Below are positions 24,109 through 32,210 of a DNA stretch of 37,533 bases, in pieces. The stretch lies in assembly GCA_020442915.1 (NCBI GenBank), contig JAGRJD010000008.1, positions 1-37,533 of the forward strand. Direction: 5' to 3'. Under the pieces are notes generated by a model. That model made no database searches, was not told where the DNA came from, and saw only the letters and a list, made by a program, of their open reading frames with translations. Position 1 is the stretch's first letter. Each line of letters starts with the position of its first letter. Source of the DNA: Thiothrix sp. Its GTDB lineage: Bacteria; Pseudomonadota; Gammaproteobacteria; Thiotrichales; Thiotrichaceae. The position numbers were made by a program, and so were the translations under genes.

Positions 24109-24708
24109 ATGAGCGAAGTTACCCGCCGCCCCTACCATCATGGCGACCTGCACCGGGTTCTGATTGAAACGGCGTTGGAACTGCTGCAGGAGCAGGGCAG
24201 CTGGCAGTTCAATCTGCGTGAAGTGGCCCGCCGTGCCGGTGTCAGTCATGCGGCACCGTACCGGCATTTCAGCGACAAGGCTGCCCTGTTGACCGAACTG
24301 GCGCTATCGGGGTTTGAACACCTGGGAACAGCGCTATCGGCAGCCATGGTACGGGAAAACCCGGTCCGGCAGCAGTTTCTGGCCGCCGCACAGGCCTATG
24401 TTGCTTTTGCCGAAGCCAACCCGGCACTGTACCGGCTCATGTTCAGTGCGGATGCCGGAACCAGAGCAGATGTGCACCTGAGTCAGAGGGCGATGGACGC
24501 TTTTGGCGTGGTGCTGACCCTGCTGGAACGGGGCCAGCAGGAAGGCACTTTCAAATTGCGGCCACTGCAGGGCCAGGCTACTGCCTGCTGGGCTGAAGTC
24601 CACGGTCTGGCGTTGCTGGCCATTGACGGGCTGCTGCTGCCTGAAAAAGTCGGTAACAAACCGGTACCAGCGGCTCTGGACATCCTGCTGGAAGGGCTGG
24701 AGGCCTGA
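24109..24708 (+). CDS. TetR-family regulator with WHG-type C-terminal domain
   Basis: 199 residues. The helix-turn-helix is in the usual place (NLREVARRAGVSHAAPYRHFSDKAALLTELA). The C-terminal part contains ACWAEVHGLALLAIDGLL, typical of the TetR C-terminal domain called WHG. Ligand unknown. I use ATG 24109; the frame is open to 24067 but the extra residues are not TetR-like. TATGAT at 24073 may be its own -10. It could control itself and the small periplasmic protein gene upstream. Confidence 0.9.
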   Translation: MSEVTRRPYHHGDLHRVLIETALELLQEQGSWQFNLREVARRAGVSHAAPYRHFSDKAALLTELALSGFEHLGTALSAAMVRENPVRQQFLAAAQAYVAFAEANPALYRLMFSADAGTRADVHLSQRAMDAFGVVLTLLERGQQEGTFKLRPLQGQATACWAEVHGLALLAIDGLLLPEKVGNKPVPAALDILLEGLEA

Positions 24709-24790
24709 GCCTTATGCCGACACGCGGGATCCGTGTCAACTGCTCGCCAACGCCAGTTCCACCGGTGTGCGTACTGCCTTGACAACAACC

Positions 24791-24830
24791 CTGTGAACCG
24801 TCACCGGTATGCCTGTATTACGGTTCACAG
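24791..24830 (-). repeat. Hairpin spanning the end of the tannase-family gene
   Basis: CTGTGAACCG (24791-24800) and CGGTTCACAG (24821-24830) are perfect ten-base arms with a 20-base loop. One arm covers the last codons of the tannase-family gene on the minus strand, the other lies just past its stop. No T-run follows. Confidence 0.5.
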
Positions 24831-26533
24831 CTGAAGCTGGCGGCCCGTTCCGGGCTGCCACTGCCTTGATAGCGAGCCACCTGCGGATAAGGGCACAGCG
24901 GCCGGGTACGGGTTGCCGACCAGTCAGACGGCAGGTCGGCATTGACCCCGCCAACATTGCCGGTACCGCGTGCACTGGCGATAACCTGCTCTGGTGCTAC
25001 ACCCTGCTCCACCCAGGCTACCAGAGGTGTCAGCAGGTCGAACTGGTCGGTTGCCGGGCCGCCCGAGCAGTGCCCCATGCCGGGTACCGGGTACAGCCTG
25101 GCGAAGGCTGCAGCATCCCCGCCGTTATTGCCGTCCAGCCCTTCATACCAGGCTTTGGTGTCATTGAAGGAAAAAATGGCATCCGATACCCCGTGATAGG
25201 CAATGATTTTGGCGCCACGGTTTTTCAGGGTATCAAGCCGGGCCGGGTCCGGCGGAGTCATGAAGCTCATGCCGGATTCGGTGTACAGGGCATTGCTGGC
25301 ATAAATCTCGCTGTTCAGGCTGTCGATGTTGGCCTGATAGGCGAAGGCCGGGCCGTCAAAACCGGTGATGCTGTTATCGGTGGGTACCACCGGTGGTGTT
25401 TTGAAAATCATCGCTACTGCTCCGGCATCCAGATTCAAGGGAGCGAAGTACTCCCAGAACAGCACCCCGGATGCATTGAGGCCGGCATCCCAGGGGAAAG
25501 CGGTATAAACCGGCTGGCCGGAGCTGGTCCGGATCCCGGAAAAAATGTTGCCGATGGCGCTTTTCTGGTCGGTTGTCAGGCAGCTGCCATCCCGGTCCGG
25601 GCTGCAGGTGGGTACATCCACATCAAGATCAAAGGTCGCCTGACAGGCAGCCCGGTCCTGCACCAGGCCATCTGCCAACCCGTCCAGGGCATCGCATTGC
25701 GTCAGAATGGCATGGGCGAGTGCGGTGCGTTCCCCAACAGTAACAGCGGTGGCAAGGTCTGCCGGATCGGTACCGGGAATGGCGGCATAAAGCTGGGCTC
25801 CACCAATGCTGGCAACCGCTGCCCTGGGCAGGTTGTAGCCGGGGGCACCGATCAGGAAACCGTCATAATCGCCGGCATAACGTGAGGCGGCCACCATGGC
25901 GTGACGCCCACCATTGGAGCAGCCGCCGAAATAAGAACGGTCCGGACGCCGGTTGTAGGCTGCCAGAATCAATGCTTTGGCCATCGGGGTCAGCTTGACC
26001 ACCGCCTGATAGCCGTAATCCAGCCGTGCCTGCGGATCAAGGCCGAAAGTCGGGATGGCGGGTGAATGGCCGGTGTCCGAACTCAGGACGGCAAAACCCT
26101 GTGACAGGGCACTGGTCAACGGACCGCCGCCGGAAGTCAGCCCTAAAGCGGTCTTGACCTCACCGTCAATACCGCCATTGGCCTGATAGAAGTAGCGCCC
26201 GTTCCAGGCGGTTGGCAGCCGCATTTCAAAGCCGATGGCATAGGTCTTTCCATCAACCGGGCTGATGCGTTCGTACATTTTCCCGGTAATCAGGCAGTGT
26301 TCGGGAATGGGCTGGCCGGCCAGGGTTTCGGCACCGACAGCCACGGTAGTGGCAGCTGTGATCGTGGTTCTGGCAAACCCGAAACCCGCCAGGGATGCGC
26401 AGCTGGCAATGCGGGTGGAGGCGGTGGCGGCAGACAACCGGGGCAGTTTGCCATCGTTGTCATTACAGGCACTCAGGAGCAGGCTGGAGAGTATCAGCAG
26501 GCTTGCTGACCTGACGGGCAAACGGGTTGTCAT
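24818..26533 (-). CDS. Tannase/feruloyl esterase family lipoprotein
   Basis: 571 residues of the tannase/feruloyl esterase family, which hydrolyses ester bonds of plant phenolics (gallate or ferulate esters) or related compounds. A lipoprotein signal ends LLSAC (Cys23). The nucleophile serine is in YFGGCSNGGRHAMV; the acid is likely Asp in HGVSDAIFSF and the histidine lies in PGMGHCSGGP, with the paired cysteines next to Ser and His that mark the family (CS-D-HC). Being lipidated, it would sit on the outer or inner membrane, facing outside the cytoplasm. GAGGAAA precedes ATG 26533. Real substrate unknown. Confidence 0.9.
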   Translation of the reverse strand: MTTRLPVRSASLLILSSLLLSACNDNDGKLPRLSAATASTRIASCASLAGFGFARTTITAATTVAVGAETLAGQPIPEHCLITGKMYERISPVDGKTYAIGFEMRLPTAWNGRYFYQANGGIDGEVKTALGLTSGGGPLTSALSQGFAVLSSDTGHSPAIPTFGLDPQARLDYGYQAVVKLTPMAKALILAAYNRRPDRSYFGGCSNGGRHAMVAASRYAGDYDGFLIGAPGYNLPRAAVASIGGAQLYAAIPGTDPADLATAVTVGERTALAHAILTQCDALDGLADGLVQDRAACQATFDLDVDVPTCSPDRDGSCLTTDQKSAIGNIFSGIRTSSGQPVYTAFPWDAGLNASGVLFWEYFAPLNLDAGAVAMIFKTPPVVPTDNSITGFDGPAFAYQANIDSLNSEIYASNALYTESGMSFMTPPDPARLDTLKNRGAKIIAYHGVSDAIFSFNDTKAWYEGLDGNNGGDAAAFARLYPVPGMGHCSGGPATDQFDLLTPLVAWVEQGVAPEQVIASARGTGNVGGVNADLPSDWSATRTRPLCPYPQVARYQGSGSPERAASFSCEP

Positions 26534-26746
26534 GAATGGTTTCCTCGGTGTGGGATTATTTATGGGCGCCTCTGAAGCCGGCCCTGTTTCTGAGGATACA
26601 GCAAAGATTGTGAGGAATGGGAGTGGATGGCCAGTCAGGAATGGAAGCTCCTGCCTAAACAGGAATCCAGGCAGGGGCCGGGGTTATGTGTAGCCGCTGG
26701 CAACGTTACAATGCGCACAGATAACGCTTCTGAAAGAGGAACCGGC

Positions 26747-27571
26747 ATGAGCCCGATTTATTTTCGCAATACCTGGGAACGGGGTTTCGGTACCTATCCG
26801 CTCAAGGGAGATGCGCTGGCCGAAGCCCTGCGTCATGCCGTTGAAGCCGGCTACCGGGCCATTGATACCGCACAGATGTACAACAATGAAGCCGATGTGG
26901 GGCGTGCACTCAAAACACTGGGCGTTGCACGCGAACAGTTATGCGTGACCACCAAGGTACATCCGGACCATTTTGGAGCCGGGCATTTTCTGGCCTCGGT
27001 GGAACAGAGCCTGAAAGACCTGCAGCTGGATGTGATTGACGTGCTGCTGCTGCACTGGCCACCGATCGGCGGTGAGATTGAACCGGCCCTGCACCAGCTG
27101 GCTGAAGCGCGCCGGCGTGGTCTGACTCGGCATATCGGCATCAGCAACTACAATGTGGCCATGATGGAACAGGCACGGATTCTGCTTGGCGATGAGCCGA
27201 TTGCCTGTAATCAGGTCGAATTCCATCCGCTGCTGGATCAGCATCGCTTGCTGGAAGCGGCGGCCCGCACGGGGATTCCCTTGAGCTCCTATTGCTCGGT
27301 GGCCCGTGGTGAAGTATTCAAATACCCCCTGTTAACCGAGCTGGCCCGCGATTATGGCAGGACACCGGCCCAGATTGTACTTCACTGGATTCTGCAGCAC
27401 GGGGTGGCCATCAACACCATGTCAACCAAACCGGCCAATATCCGCGCCAATTTCGACCTCATGGATTTCACCCTGTCCACCCCGGACCTGACACGCATCG
27501 ACGCCCTGATGCAGACCGGCTACCGCATTGTCACCCGGGATGTGGCACGCTGGGCTCCCGAATGGGATTAA
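26747..27571 (+). CDS. Aldo/keto reductase
   Basis: 274 residues, a TIM-barrel NADPH-dependent reductase close to the DkgB (2,5-diketo-D-gluconate reductase B) group. The catalytic tetrad is visible: Asp and Tyr in AIDTAQMYNNEADVG, Lys in VTTKVHPD and His in LLLHWP; GISNYNV and NQVEFHPLL are the other family blocks. ATG 26747 is preceded by AGAGGA; the longer frame to 26627 has no family similarity. It is divergent from the tannase-family gene and could reduce an aldehyde, perhaps one formed from phenolic substrates, but the specificity is not readable. Confidence 0.92.
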   Translation: MSPIYFRNTWERGFGTYPLKGDALAEALRHAVEAGYRAIDTAQMYNNEADVGRALKTLGVAREQLCVTTKVHPDHFGAGHFLASVEQSLKDLQLDVIDVLLLHWPPIGGEIEPALHQLAEARRRGLTRHIGISNYNVAMMEQARILLGDEPIACNQVEFHPLLDQHRLLEAAARTGIPLSSYCSVARGEVFKYPLLTELARDYGRTPAQIVLHWILQHGVAINTMSTKPANIRANFDLMDFTLSTPDLTRIDALMQTGYRIVTRDVARWAPEWD

Positions 27572-27594
27572 ATCAGGACAGAGGCTTGTCCCGG

Positions 27595-27618
27595 CGTTAT
27601 GTCTGGTGATATATAGCA
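27595..27618. promoter_or_regulatory. Candidate ModE operator 1 (upstream of modE)
   Basis: CGTTAT at 27595-27600 and ATAGCA at 27613-27618 are separated by 12 bases. The other end of modE has the same pattern before modA. ModE half-sites in E. coli have the form CGTTAT..., so this is a plausible site; it ends four bases before the modE ATG. Confidence 0.6.
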
Positions 27619-27622
27619 ATGT

Positions 27623-27976
27623 ATGAGCAGTGCCATACCCCACACCTATCACCTGAGCGGACGTTTCTGGATTGAAAGTTCCCAGGGCATGTTTCTGGGG
27701 CAGGGCCGTGTCACGCTGCTGGAGCGCATTCGTGAACACGGCTCCATCAGTGCTGCGGCCCGCTCCATGAAAATGTCCTACCGGCAGGCCTGGGATCAAG
27801 TCAACGCCATGAACAGCCACAGTCCGGCACCACTGGTCAGCAGTGCGACAGGTGGCCGTGGTGGAGGGGGGGCCAGCCTGACTGAAACCGGGGAGCAGGC
27901 CGTGGCCCTGTTTCAGGCCGTCAAACGCGATTTTGATGCCTTTCTGCTCCAGCGGTCAACGACCTTGCAGCTGTAA
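27623..27976 (+). CDS. modE: ModE-type molybdate regulator, DNA-binding domain only
   Basis: 117 residues, equal to the N-terminal winged-helix half of ModE. GSISAAARSMKMSYRQAWDQVNAMN is the helix-turn-helix and GGRGGGGASLTETGEQAVALFQ the typical wing region. The C-terminal molybdate-binding (TOBE/Mop) domains of E. coli ModE are missing, with no trace before the stop. Such short ModE proteins exist elsewhere; how they sense molybdate is unclear. It is followed by modABC on the same strand and is flanked by two matching operator candidates. There is no good ribosome site before ATG 27623. Confidence 0.9.
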   Translation: MSSAIPHTYHLSGRFWIESSQGMFLGQGRVTLLERIREHGSISAAARSMKMSYRQAWDQVNAMNSHSPAPLVSSATGGRGGGGASLTETGEQAVALFQAVKRDFDAFLLQRSTTLQL

Positions 27977-27990
27977 ATTTTTTTGTTTCA

Positions 27991-28014
27991 CGTTATGTTT
28001 ATAAAGGAATAGCG
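27991..28014. promoter_or_regulatory. Candidate ModE operator 2 (upstream of modA)
   Basis: CGTTAT at 27991-27996 and ATAGCG at 28009-28014, also 12 bases apart. It overlaps the modA ribosome site (AAAGGA, 28003-28008), two bases before the ATG at 28017, so bound ModE would block transcription or translation start. Confidence 0.65.
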
Positions 28015-28016
28015 AT

Positions 28017-28844
28017 ATGAAATTCTTGTCGGGAAAATCCACTGTCGGGCACTTGAAAACCGGTATTCGTATCAGCCTGATCCTGCTGCTGGGCAGTACC
28101 GGTGTACAGGCAGCAGATGTTCACGTGGCCGTTGCAGCCAACTTCACCAAGCCAATGGAAACCATCGCTGCCGGCTTTGAGAAAGCCAGTGGCAATAAGG
28201 TCATCGCCTCTTTCGGTTCCAGCGGCAAACTGCTGGAGCAGATCAAGAACGGTGCACCGTTTGAAGTCTTTCTCTCTGCCGACCAGAAACGGCCTCAGGC
28301 AGTTGAAGCGGCTGACCTGGCAGTGCCTGATTCCCGTTTCACCTATGCCATTGGCAGCCTGGTGCTGTGGTCAGCGCAGGAAGGGGTTGTGGATGATAAG
28401 GGTGAAGTGCTGAAAAGCGGCCAGTTCCAGCATATCGCCATTGCCAACCCGGAAACGGCTCCGTACGGCAAGGCAGCCCTGGAAACCATGAGCGGGCTGG
28501 GTGTACTGGAAGCCCTGCAACCCAAGATTGTCCAGGGCGACAGCATTGCCCAGACCCATGCCTTTGTATCCAGCGGTAATGCCGAATTGGGGTTCGTGGC
28601 GCTGTCACAGGTGATCAACGATGGTGAAATCAGTGAAGGCTCCAGCTGGGTAGTGCCACTGGATATGTATGAGCCCATTCGTCAGGATGCCGTACTGCTC
28701 AAGACCGGTGAGAACAATGCAGCGGCCAAAGCCCTGCTGGCCTATCTGCAATCCGATGCTGCCAGAGCGGTGATTGCAGCGTTCGGCTACGCCGTATCAG
28801 TACCGGGGACCCTTGCTGAAACGACCTCCCTGAATGCCGAGTGA
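28017..28844 (+). CDS. modA: Molybdate ABC transporter periplasmic binding protein
   Basis: 275 residues with a signal peptide ending VQA near residue 32. [55 protein letters not shown] and [15 protein letters not shown] are classic ModA blocks, including the serines and loops that hold molybdate or tungstate. It delivers the anion to ModB. The gene overlaps modB by 11 bases. Confidence 0.96.
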   Translation: MKFLSGKSTVGHLKTGIRISLILLLGSTGVQAADVHVAVAANFTKPMETIAAGFEKASGNKVIASFGSSGKLLEQIKNGAPFEVFLSADQKRPQAVEAADLAVPDSRFTYAIGSLVLWSAQEGVVDDKGEVLKSGQFQHIAIANPETAPYGKAALETMSGLGVLEALQPKIVQGDSIAQTHAFVSSGNAELGFVALSQVINDGEISEGSSWVVPLDMYEPIRQDAVLLKTGENNAAAKALLAYLQSDAARAVIAAFGYAVSVPGTLAETTSLNAE

Positions 28845-29511
28845 TGCTGATCTTGTCGCCATCCTGCTGACCCTGAAGCTGGCAGGCCTGACGACACTCA
28901 TCCTGCTGCTGCTGGGTACGCCACTGGCCTGGTGGCTGACACACAGCCACTGGCGCGGAAAATCCGTCATCAATGCCCTGGTGGCCCTGCCACTGGTGCT
29001 GCCACCAGCCGTGCTCGGGTTCTACCTGCTGGTACTGATGGGGCCGCACGGTCCGGTCGGTCAGTTCACCCATGCCATCGGACTCGGAACCCTGCCTTTC
29101 ACGTTTGGCGGGCTGGTGATTGCTTCCGTGCTGTATTCGCTGCCATTTGTGGTGCAGCCGTTGCAGAATGCTTTTGAGGCCATCGGTACCCGTCCGCTGG
29201 AAGTGGCCGCCACGTTGCGTGCCCGACGGCTGGATACCTTTTTCAGTGTGGTGCTGCCCCTGGCGCGCCCCGGCTTTCTGACGGCCACCGTACTGGGTTT
29301 TGCGCATACGCTGGGTGAATTCGGGGTGGTGCTGATGGTAGGTGGCAACATCCCCGGCCGGACCCAGGTGATTTCCATGCAGATACTCAATCACGTGGAG
29401 GCTGGCTCCTACCTGCAGGCACACTGGCTGGCAGCCGGGATGCTGGTGTTTTCCTTTGTGGTTCTGCTGGTGCTATACAGTTTTGCCCCCTACACCCGGC
29501 GGCATCACTGA
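28834..29511 (+). CDS. modB: Molybdate ABC transporter permease
   Basis: 225 residues with five or so membrane helices. The ABC-coupling EAA-type loop is [46 protein letters not shown] text near residues 48-66 is conserved in ModB. The start ATG 28834 lies inside the end of modA, so translation is coupled. It ends one base before the modC start. Confidence 0.95.
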   Translation: MPSDADLVAILLTLKLAGLTTLILLLLGTPLAWWLTHSHWRGKSVINALVALPLVLPPAVLGFYLLVLMGPHGPVGQFTHAIGLGTLPFTFGGLVIASVLYSLPFVVQPLQNAFEAIGTRPLEVAATLRARRLDTFFSVVLPLARPGFLTATVLGFAHTLGEFGVVLMVGGNIPGRTQVISMQILNHVEAGSYLQAHWLAAGMLVFSFVVLLVLYSFAPYTRRHH

Positions 29512-29512
29512 G

Positions 29513-30604
29513 ATGGATACCCGGCTCCAGACCTGCATACAGGCCCGGTTCCAGCTGGATTTCCCGGATTTCTCACTGCAAACCGACCTGCAGCTCCCTG
29601 CACGCGGGGTCACGGTATTATTCGGCCCCTCCGGTTGTGGCAAGACGACCTTGCTGCGCTGCATTGCCGGGCTGGAACGGGCACCGGTCGGGTTTTTTCA
29701 GGTCCGGGAAACGGTGTGGCAGGACAGTAGCCGTCACTGTTTTCTCCCCCCGTACCGGCGCCCGCTTGGCTATGTGTTTCAGGAGCCAAGCCTGTTTGAA
29801 CACCTGAACGTGCGTGGCAATCTGGCATTCGGGCAGAAGCGCGTCCCGGTCCACGAACGGCGGGTTGCCATGGAACAGGCCCTGGATCTGCTGGGGATCG
29901 GGCATCTGCTGGAGCGCATGCCACAACACCTGTCCGGCGGGGAAAAGCAGCGTGTGGCCATTGCAAGGGCACTGGCAGTCAGTCCGCAACTGCTGTTGCT
30001 GGATGAACCGCTGGCGGCCCTGGACCTGCCACGACGTCAGGAGATTCTGCCGTTTCTGGCCCGTCTGCATCAGGAGCTGGACATTCCGATGTTGTACGTG
30101 ACCCATTCCCCGCAGGAAGTCACGCGTCTGGGTGATCACCTCGTAATCCTCGAACAGGGACGGGTAGTGGCCTCCGGGAATCTGCAGGAAACCCTGACCC
30201 GCCTGGACCTGCCCCTGGCCCAGAGCCGGCAGGCATCCACAGTGCTGAGTGTGAGCGTCTGCGGGCATGAAACCGCCTATCAGCTCACCGAAGTCTGTTT
30301 TGCCGGGGGCCGCCTGCAACTGCCCCTGCGTGAAACCATTGCCACCGGAACGGCATTACGCCTGCGCATTTACGCCCGTGATGTGAGCCTGACCCTGCAG
30401 CCGCCCCAACAGACCAGCATCCTTAATGTCCTGCCCGCCACCATCACCCACCTGGCAACCGGGGAAGAAGGACAGACCATCGTCAAACTCAGTCTGGGCG
30501 GGGCCTTGCTGCTGGCGCATGTCACCCGTAAATCAGCGGATGTGCTGGGCCTGCAACCGGGCCTGCCGGTCTTTGCCCAGATCAAGGCCACCGCCATTCT
30601 TTAA
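29513..30604 (+). CDS. modC: Molybdate ABC transporter ATP-binding protein
   Basis: 363 residues from ATG 29513, one base after the modB stop. Walker A is GPSGCGKTT (Lys44), the ABC signature is LSGGEKQRVAIARAL, and Walker B is LLLLDEPLAALD. The C-terminal 70 residues (TSILNVLPATITHLATGEEGQTIVKLSLGG) form the Mop-like TOBE domain that binds the anion and regulates transport in ModC. Energises uptake of molybdate with ModA and ModB; the frame extends to 29456 inside modB but that is not a start. Confidence 0.96.
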   Translation: MDTRLQTCIQARFQLDFPDFSLQTDLQLPARGVTVLFGPSGCGKTTLLRCIAGLERAPVGFFQVRETVWQDSSRHCFLPPYRRPLGYVFQEPSLFEHLNVRGNLAFGQKRVPVHERRVAMEQALDLLGIGHLLERMPQHLSGGEKQRVAIARALAVSPQLLLLDEPLAALDLPRRQEILPFLARLHQELDIPMLYVTHSPQEVTRLGDHLVILEQGRVVASGNLQETLTRLDLPLAQSRQASTVLSVSVCGHETAYQLTEVCFAGGRLQLPLRETIATGTALRLRIYARDVSLTLQPPQQTSILNVLPATITHLATGEEGQTIVKLSLGGALLLAHVTRKSADVLGLQPGLPVFAQIKATAIL

Positions 30605-30759
30605 CATACCCGCCTGTCCTGCGTACCCGTTCCTGCATCATGCCGTCTTACCTATTCAGGTATTACTTTTCAAGACCCGCGCATCAGGCGAGGCGTGTAA
30701 CGGCAGGGTGAGTGATGAACGGGTCAGGCAGCAGGCCCGGCGGTGGCTGACGGCCAAAT

Positions 30760-30771
30760 CAGTACGTACTG
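30760..30771. promoter_or_regulatory. Perfect 12-bp palindrome near the thioredoxin-like gene end
   Basis: CAGTACGTACTG is a perfect palindrome in the 173-bp gap between modC and the convergent thioredoxin-like gene. Role unknown; no T-run follows. Nothing else stands out in the gap. Confidence 0.35.
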
Positions 30772-30777
30772 ACTGAC

Positions 30778-31176
30778 CTACAGGGCCTTGTCCAGCAGGG
30801 CCTTGAGTTCCTCCTTGCCGGTACCGCCGACCACCCGCCCCAGTTCCTGGTCGCCCCGCAGCAGGATCAGGGTGGAGCGACGCGGAATGTTCCGGGAGGT
30901 GGCCACTTCATGGGTGGCAAATTCATCCCAGTCCACCTTGATGAACATGATCTTGTCATCATAGGCCGGATTTTCAGTACGCAACCGGGCAATCACCCGC
31001 TTCTGGGTGGCACAGACGCTGCACCAGTCGGCATAGTAATCCACCAGCACCGTCTTGCCGGCAGCCAGTTCCTTTTCGATCATCCCCGGCTCGTAACGCC
31101 AGGCCGACCAGGCCGCAGACACCATGCCAACCAGCAGCAGACCGGTAAGCCCGTTGACGAAGTGACGACGTTTCAT
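30778..31176 (-). CDS. Thioredoxin-like protein, membrane-anchored
   Basis: 132 residues. An N-terminal hydrophobic segment (LTGLLLVGMVSAAWSAW) acts as signal or anchor. The thioredoxin fold carries Cys52-Ser-Val-Cys55 in YYADWCSVCATQKRV, like the C-terminal domain of DsbD or DsbD-gamma proteins. The cis-proline region appears as RNIPRRSTLILLRGDQE. It probably receives electrons from the CcdA-like protein encoded nine bases upstream and reduces disulfides in the periplasm. AGGAGAT precedes ATG 31176. Confidence 0.88.
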   Translation of the reverse strand: MKRRHFVNGLTGLLLVGMVSAAWSAWRYEPGMIEKELAAGKTVLVDYYADWCSVCATQKRVIARLRTENPAYDDKIMFIKVDWDEFATHEVATSRNIPRRSTLILLRGDQELGRVVGGTGKEELKALLDKAL

Positions 31177-31185
31177 GCTTATCTC

Positions 31186-31896
31186 CTAAAATCTGACAGA
31201 AAAATCCTGTAATTCCCAGGGCAGGACATTGATCAGCCAGGCCTCGACAAGATGATGCGTACCCGACAGGATCACCACACCCAGTGTGACAAAAATCAGT
31301 CCCATCAACGGTCTGGACCAGCGCGCCAGCCACCGCAGCCGGTGAGCCTGAATGGCTTTCTGCCCGCCATAGCCCAATATCAGCACCACACTGGAAACCC
31401 CGGCAGCAAAACCAGACAGGATGGCAAAAACCCACATCAGGTTCTGCCCCTGGCTTGCCAGAGCGATGGCTCCCCCCAGCGTCGGCCCCACGCAGGGCGA
31501 CCACACCAGTCCCAGCAGCATACCGCCCAGCAGATGCGGCCAGGCCCCCGGAGCATGACGGATATCATCCAGCTGCCGGCCTGCACCGCTGCCGATGCCT
31601 GTGGCCAGTACGACAAAACCCTGACTCAGGCCGGGAACCAGCAGCACCAGACCTGATGCGATCATCAGCACCGCACCGGTCTGACCCAGCACCCGCTCGG
31701 TCAGACCGATACTGTGCCCGACACTGGCCACCAGTAGCCCGAAACCCACAAAGGTCAGGCTCATTCCCAGCGCCAGCAGCAGGGGACCATGACGCTGGCG
31801 CTGCAGGCTGCTGGCCAGCACCATGGGCAGTACCGGCAATATGCAGGGATTGATCAGTGTCAGCAGACCGGCAATGAAGCCGAACAGCAGTTCCAT
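31186..31896 (-). CDS. CcdA/DsbD-type membrane electron carrier
   Basis: 236 residues with about six helices. The redox pair lies in NPCILPVLP (Cys18) and WSPCVGPTLG (Cys135), the positions used by CcdA and the DsbD membrane domain to pass electrons from cytoplasmic thioredoxin to periplasmic partners. The downstream thioredoxin-like protein is its likely partner. Together they could serve cytochrome c maturation, metal resistance (Scs-like) or disulfide repair; the window does not say which. The frame ends near FSVRF. Confidence 0.88.
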   Translation of the reverse strand: MELLFGFIAGLLTLINPCILPVLPMVLASSLQRQRHGPLLLALGMSLTFVGFGLLVASVGHSIGLTERVLGQTGAVLMIASGLVLLVPGLSQGFVVLATGIGSGAGRQLDDIRHAPGAWPHLLGGMLLGLVWSPCVGPTLGGAIALASQGQNLMWVFAILSGFAAGVSSVVLILGYGGQKAIQAHRLRWLARWSRPLMGLIFVTLGVVILSGTHHLVEAWLINVLPWELQDFSVRF

Positions 31897-32210
31897 CCAT
31901 TTACCTTTTAACCCGCCAGATGGCTGTATACGCTTTTGGCAGTGGAACCGATGTATCCCCCCAACCGATTCGAGGGTAATACCAGTGACTGGTGATAATC
32001 ATCCTTATCACAAGTTATGCAACGCCTCCTGAATGGCTGGATTTTGCCTGAAACCAAGCCGGTCCCGACCCCCGGTGGGGTGTAGGTCGAATCGACCTGA
32101 CATGCTACCATCGGTACAATTGTGCCGTTATCGTCTTTGGAGCGTTTTTCAAGCAGCCCGCTGATGGCCCATGGCACTTGCTCCACGACCCCGGACCAGG
32201 ATGTTTCAAC
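31897..32210. promoter_or_regulatory. Divergent control region with two palindromes
   Basis: No gene is seen. A palindrome with AGGTCGA and TCGACCT arms (32084-32098) overlaps a candidate -35 (TCGACC, 32092-32097); a second, CGGTACAATTGTGCCG (32112-32127), covers a candidate -10 (TACAAT, 32115-32120) with 17-base spacing. Both lie upstream of the phospholipase D-like gene. A small GC hairpin (ACCCC/GGGGT, about 32068-32081) precedes them. The left half, near the CcdA-like gene, shows nothing notable. Confidence 0.5.
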
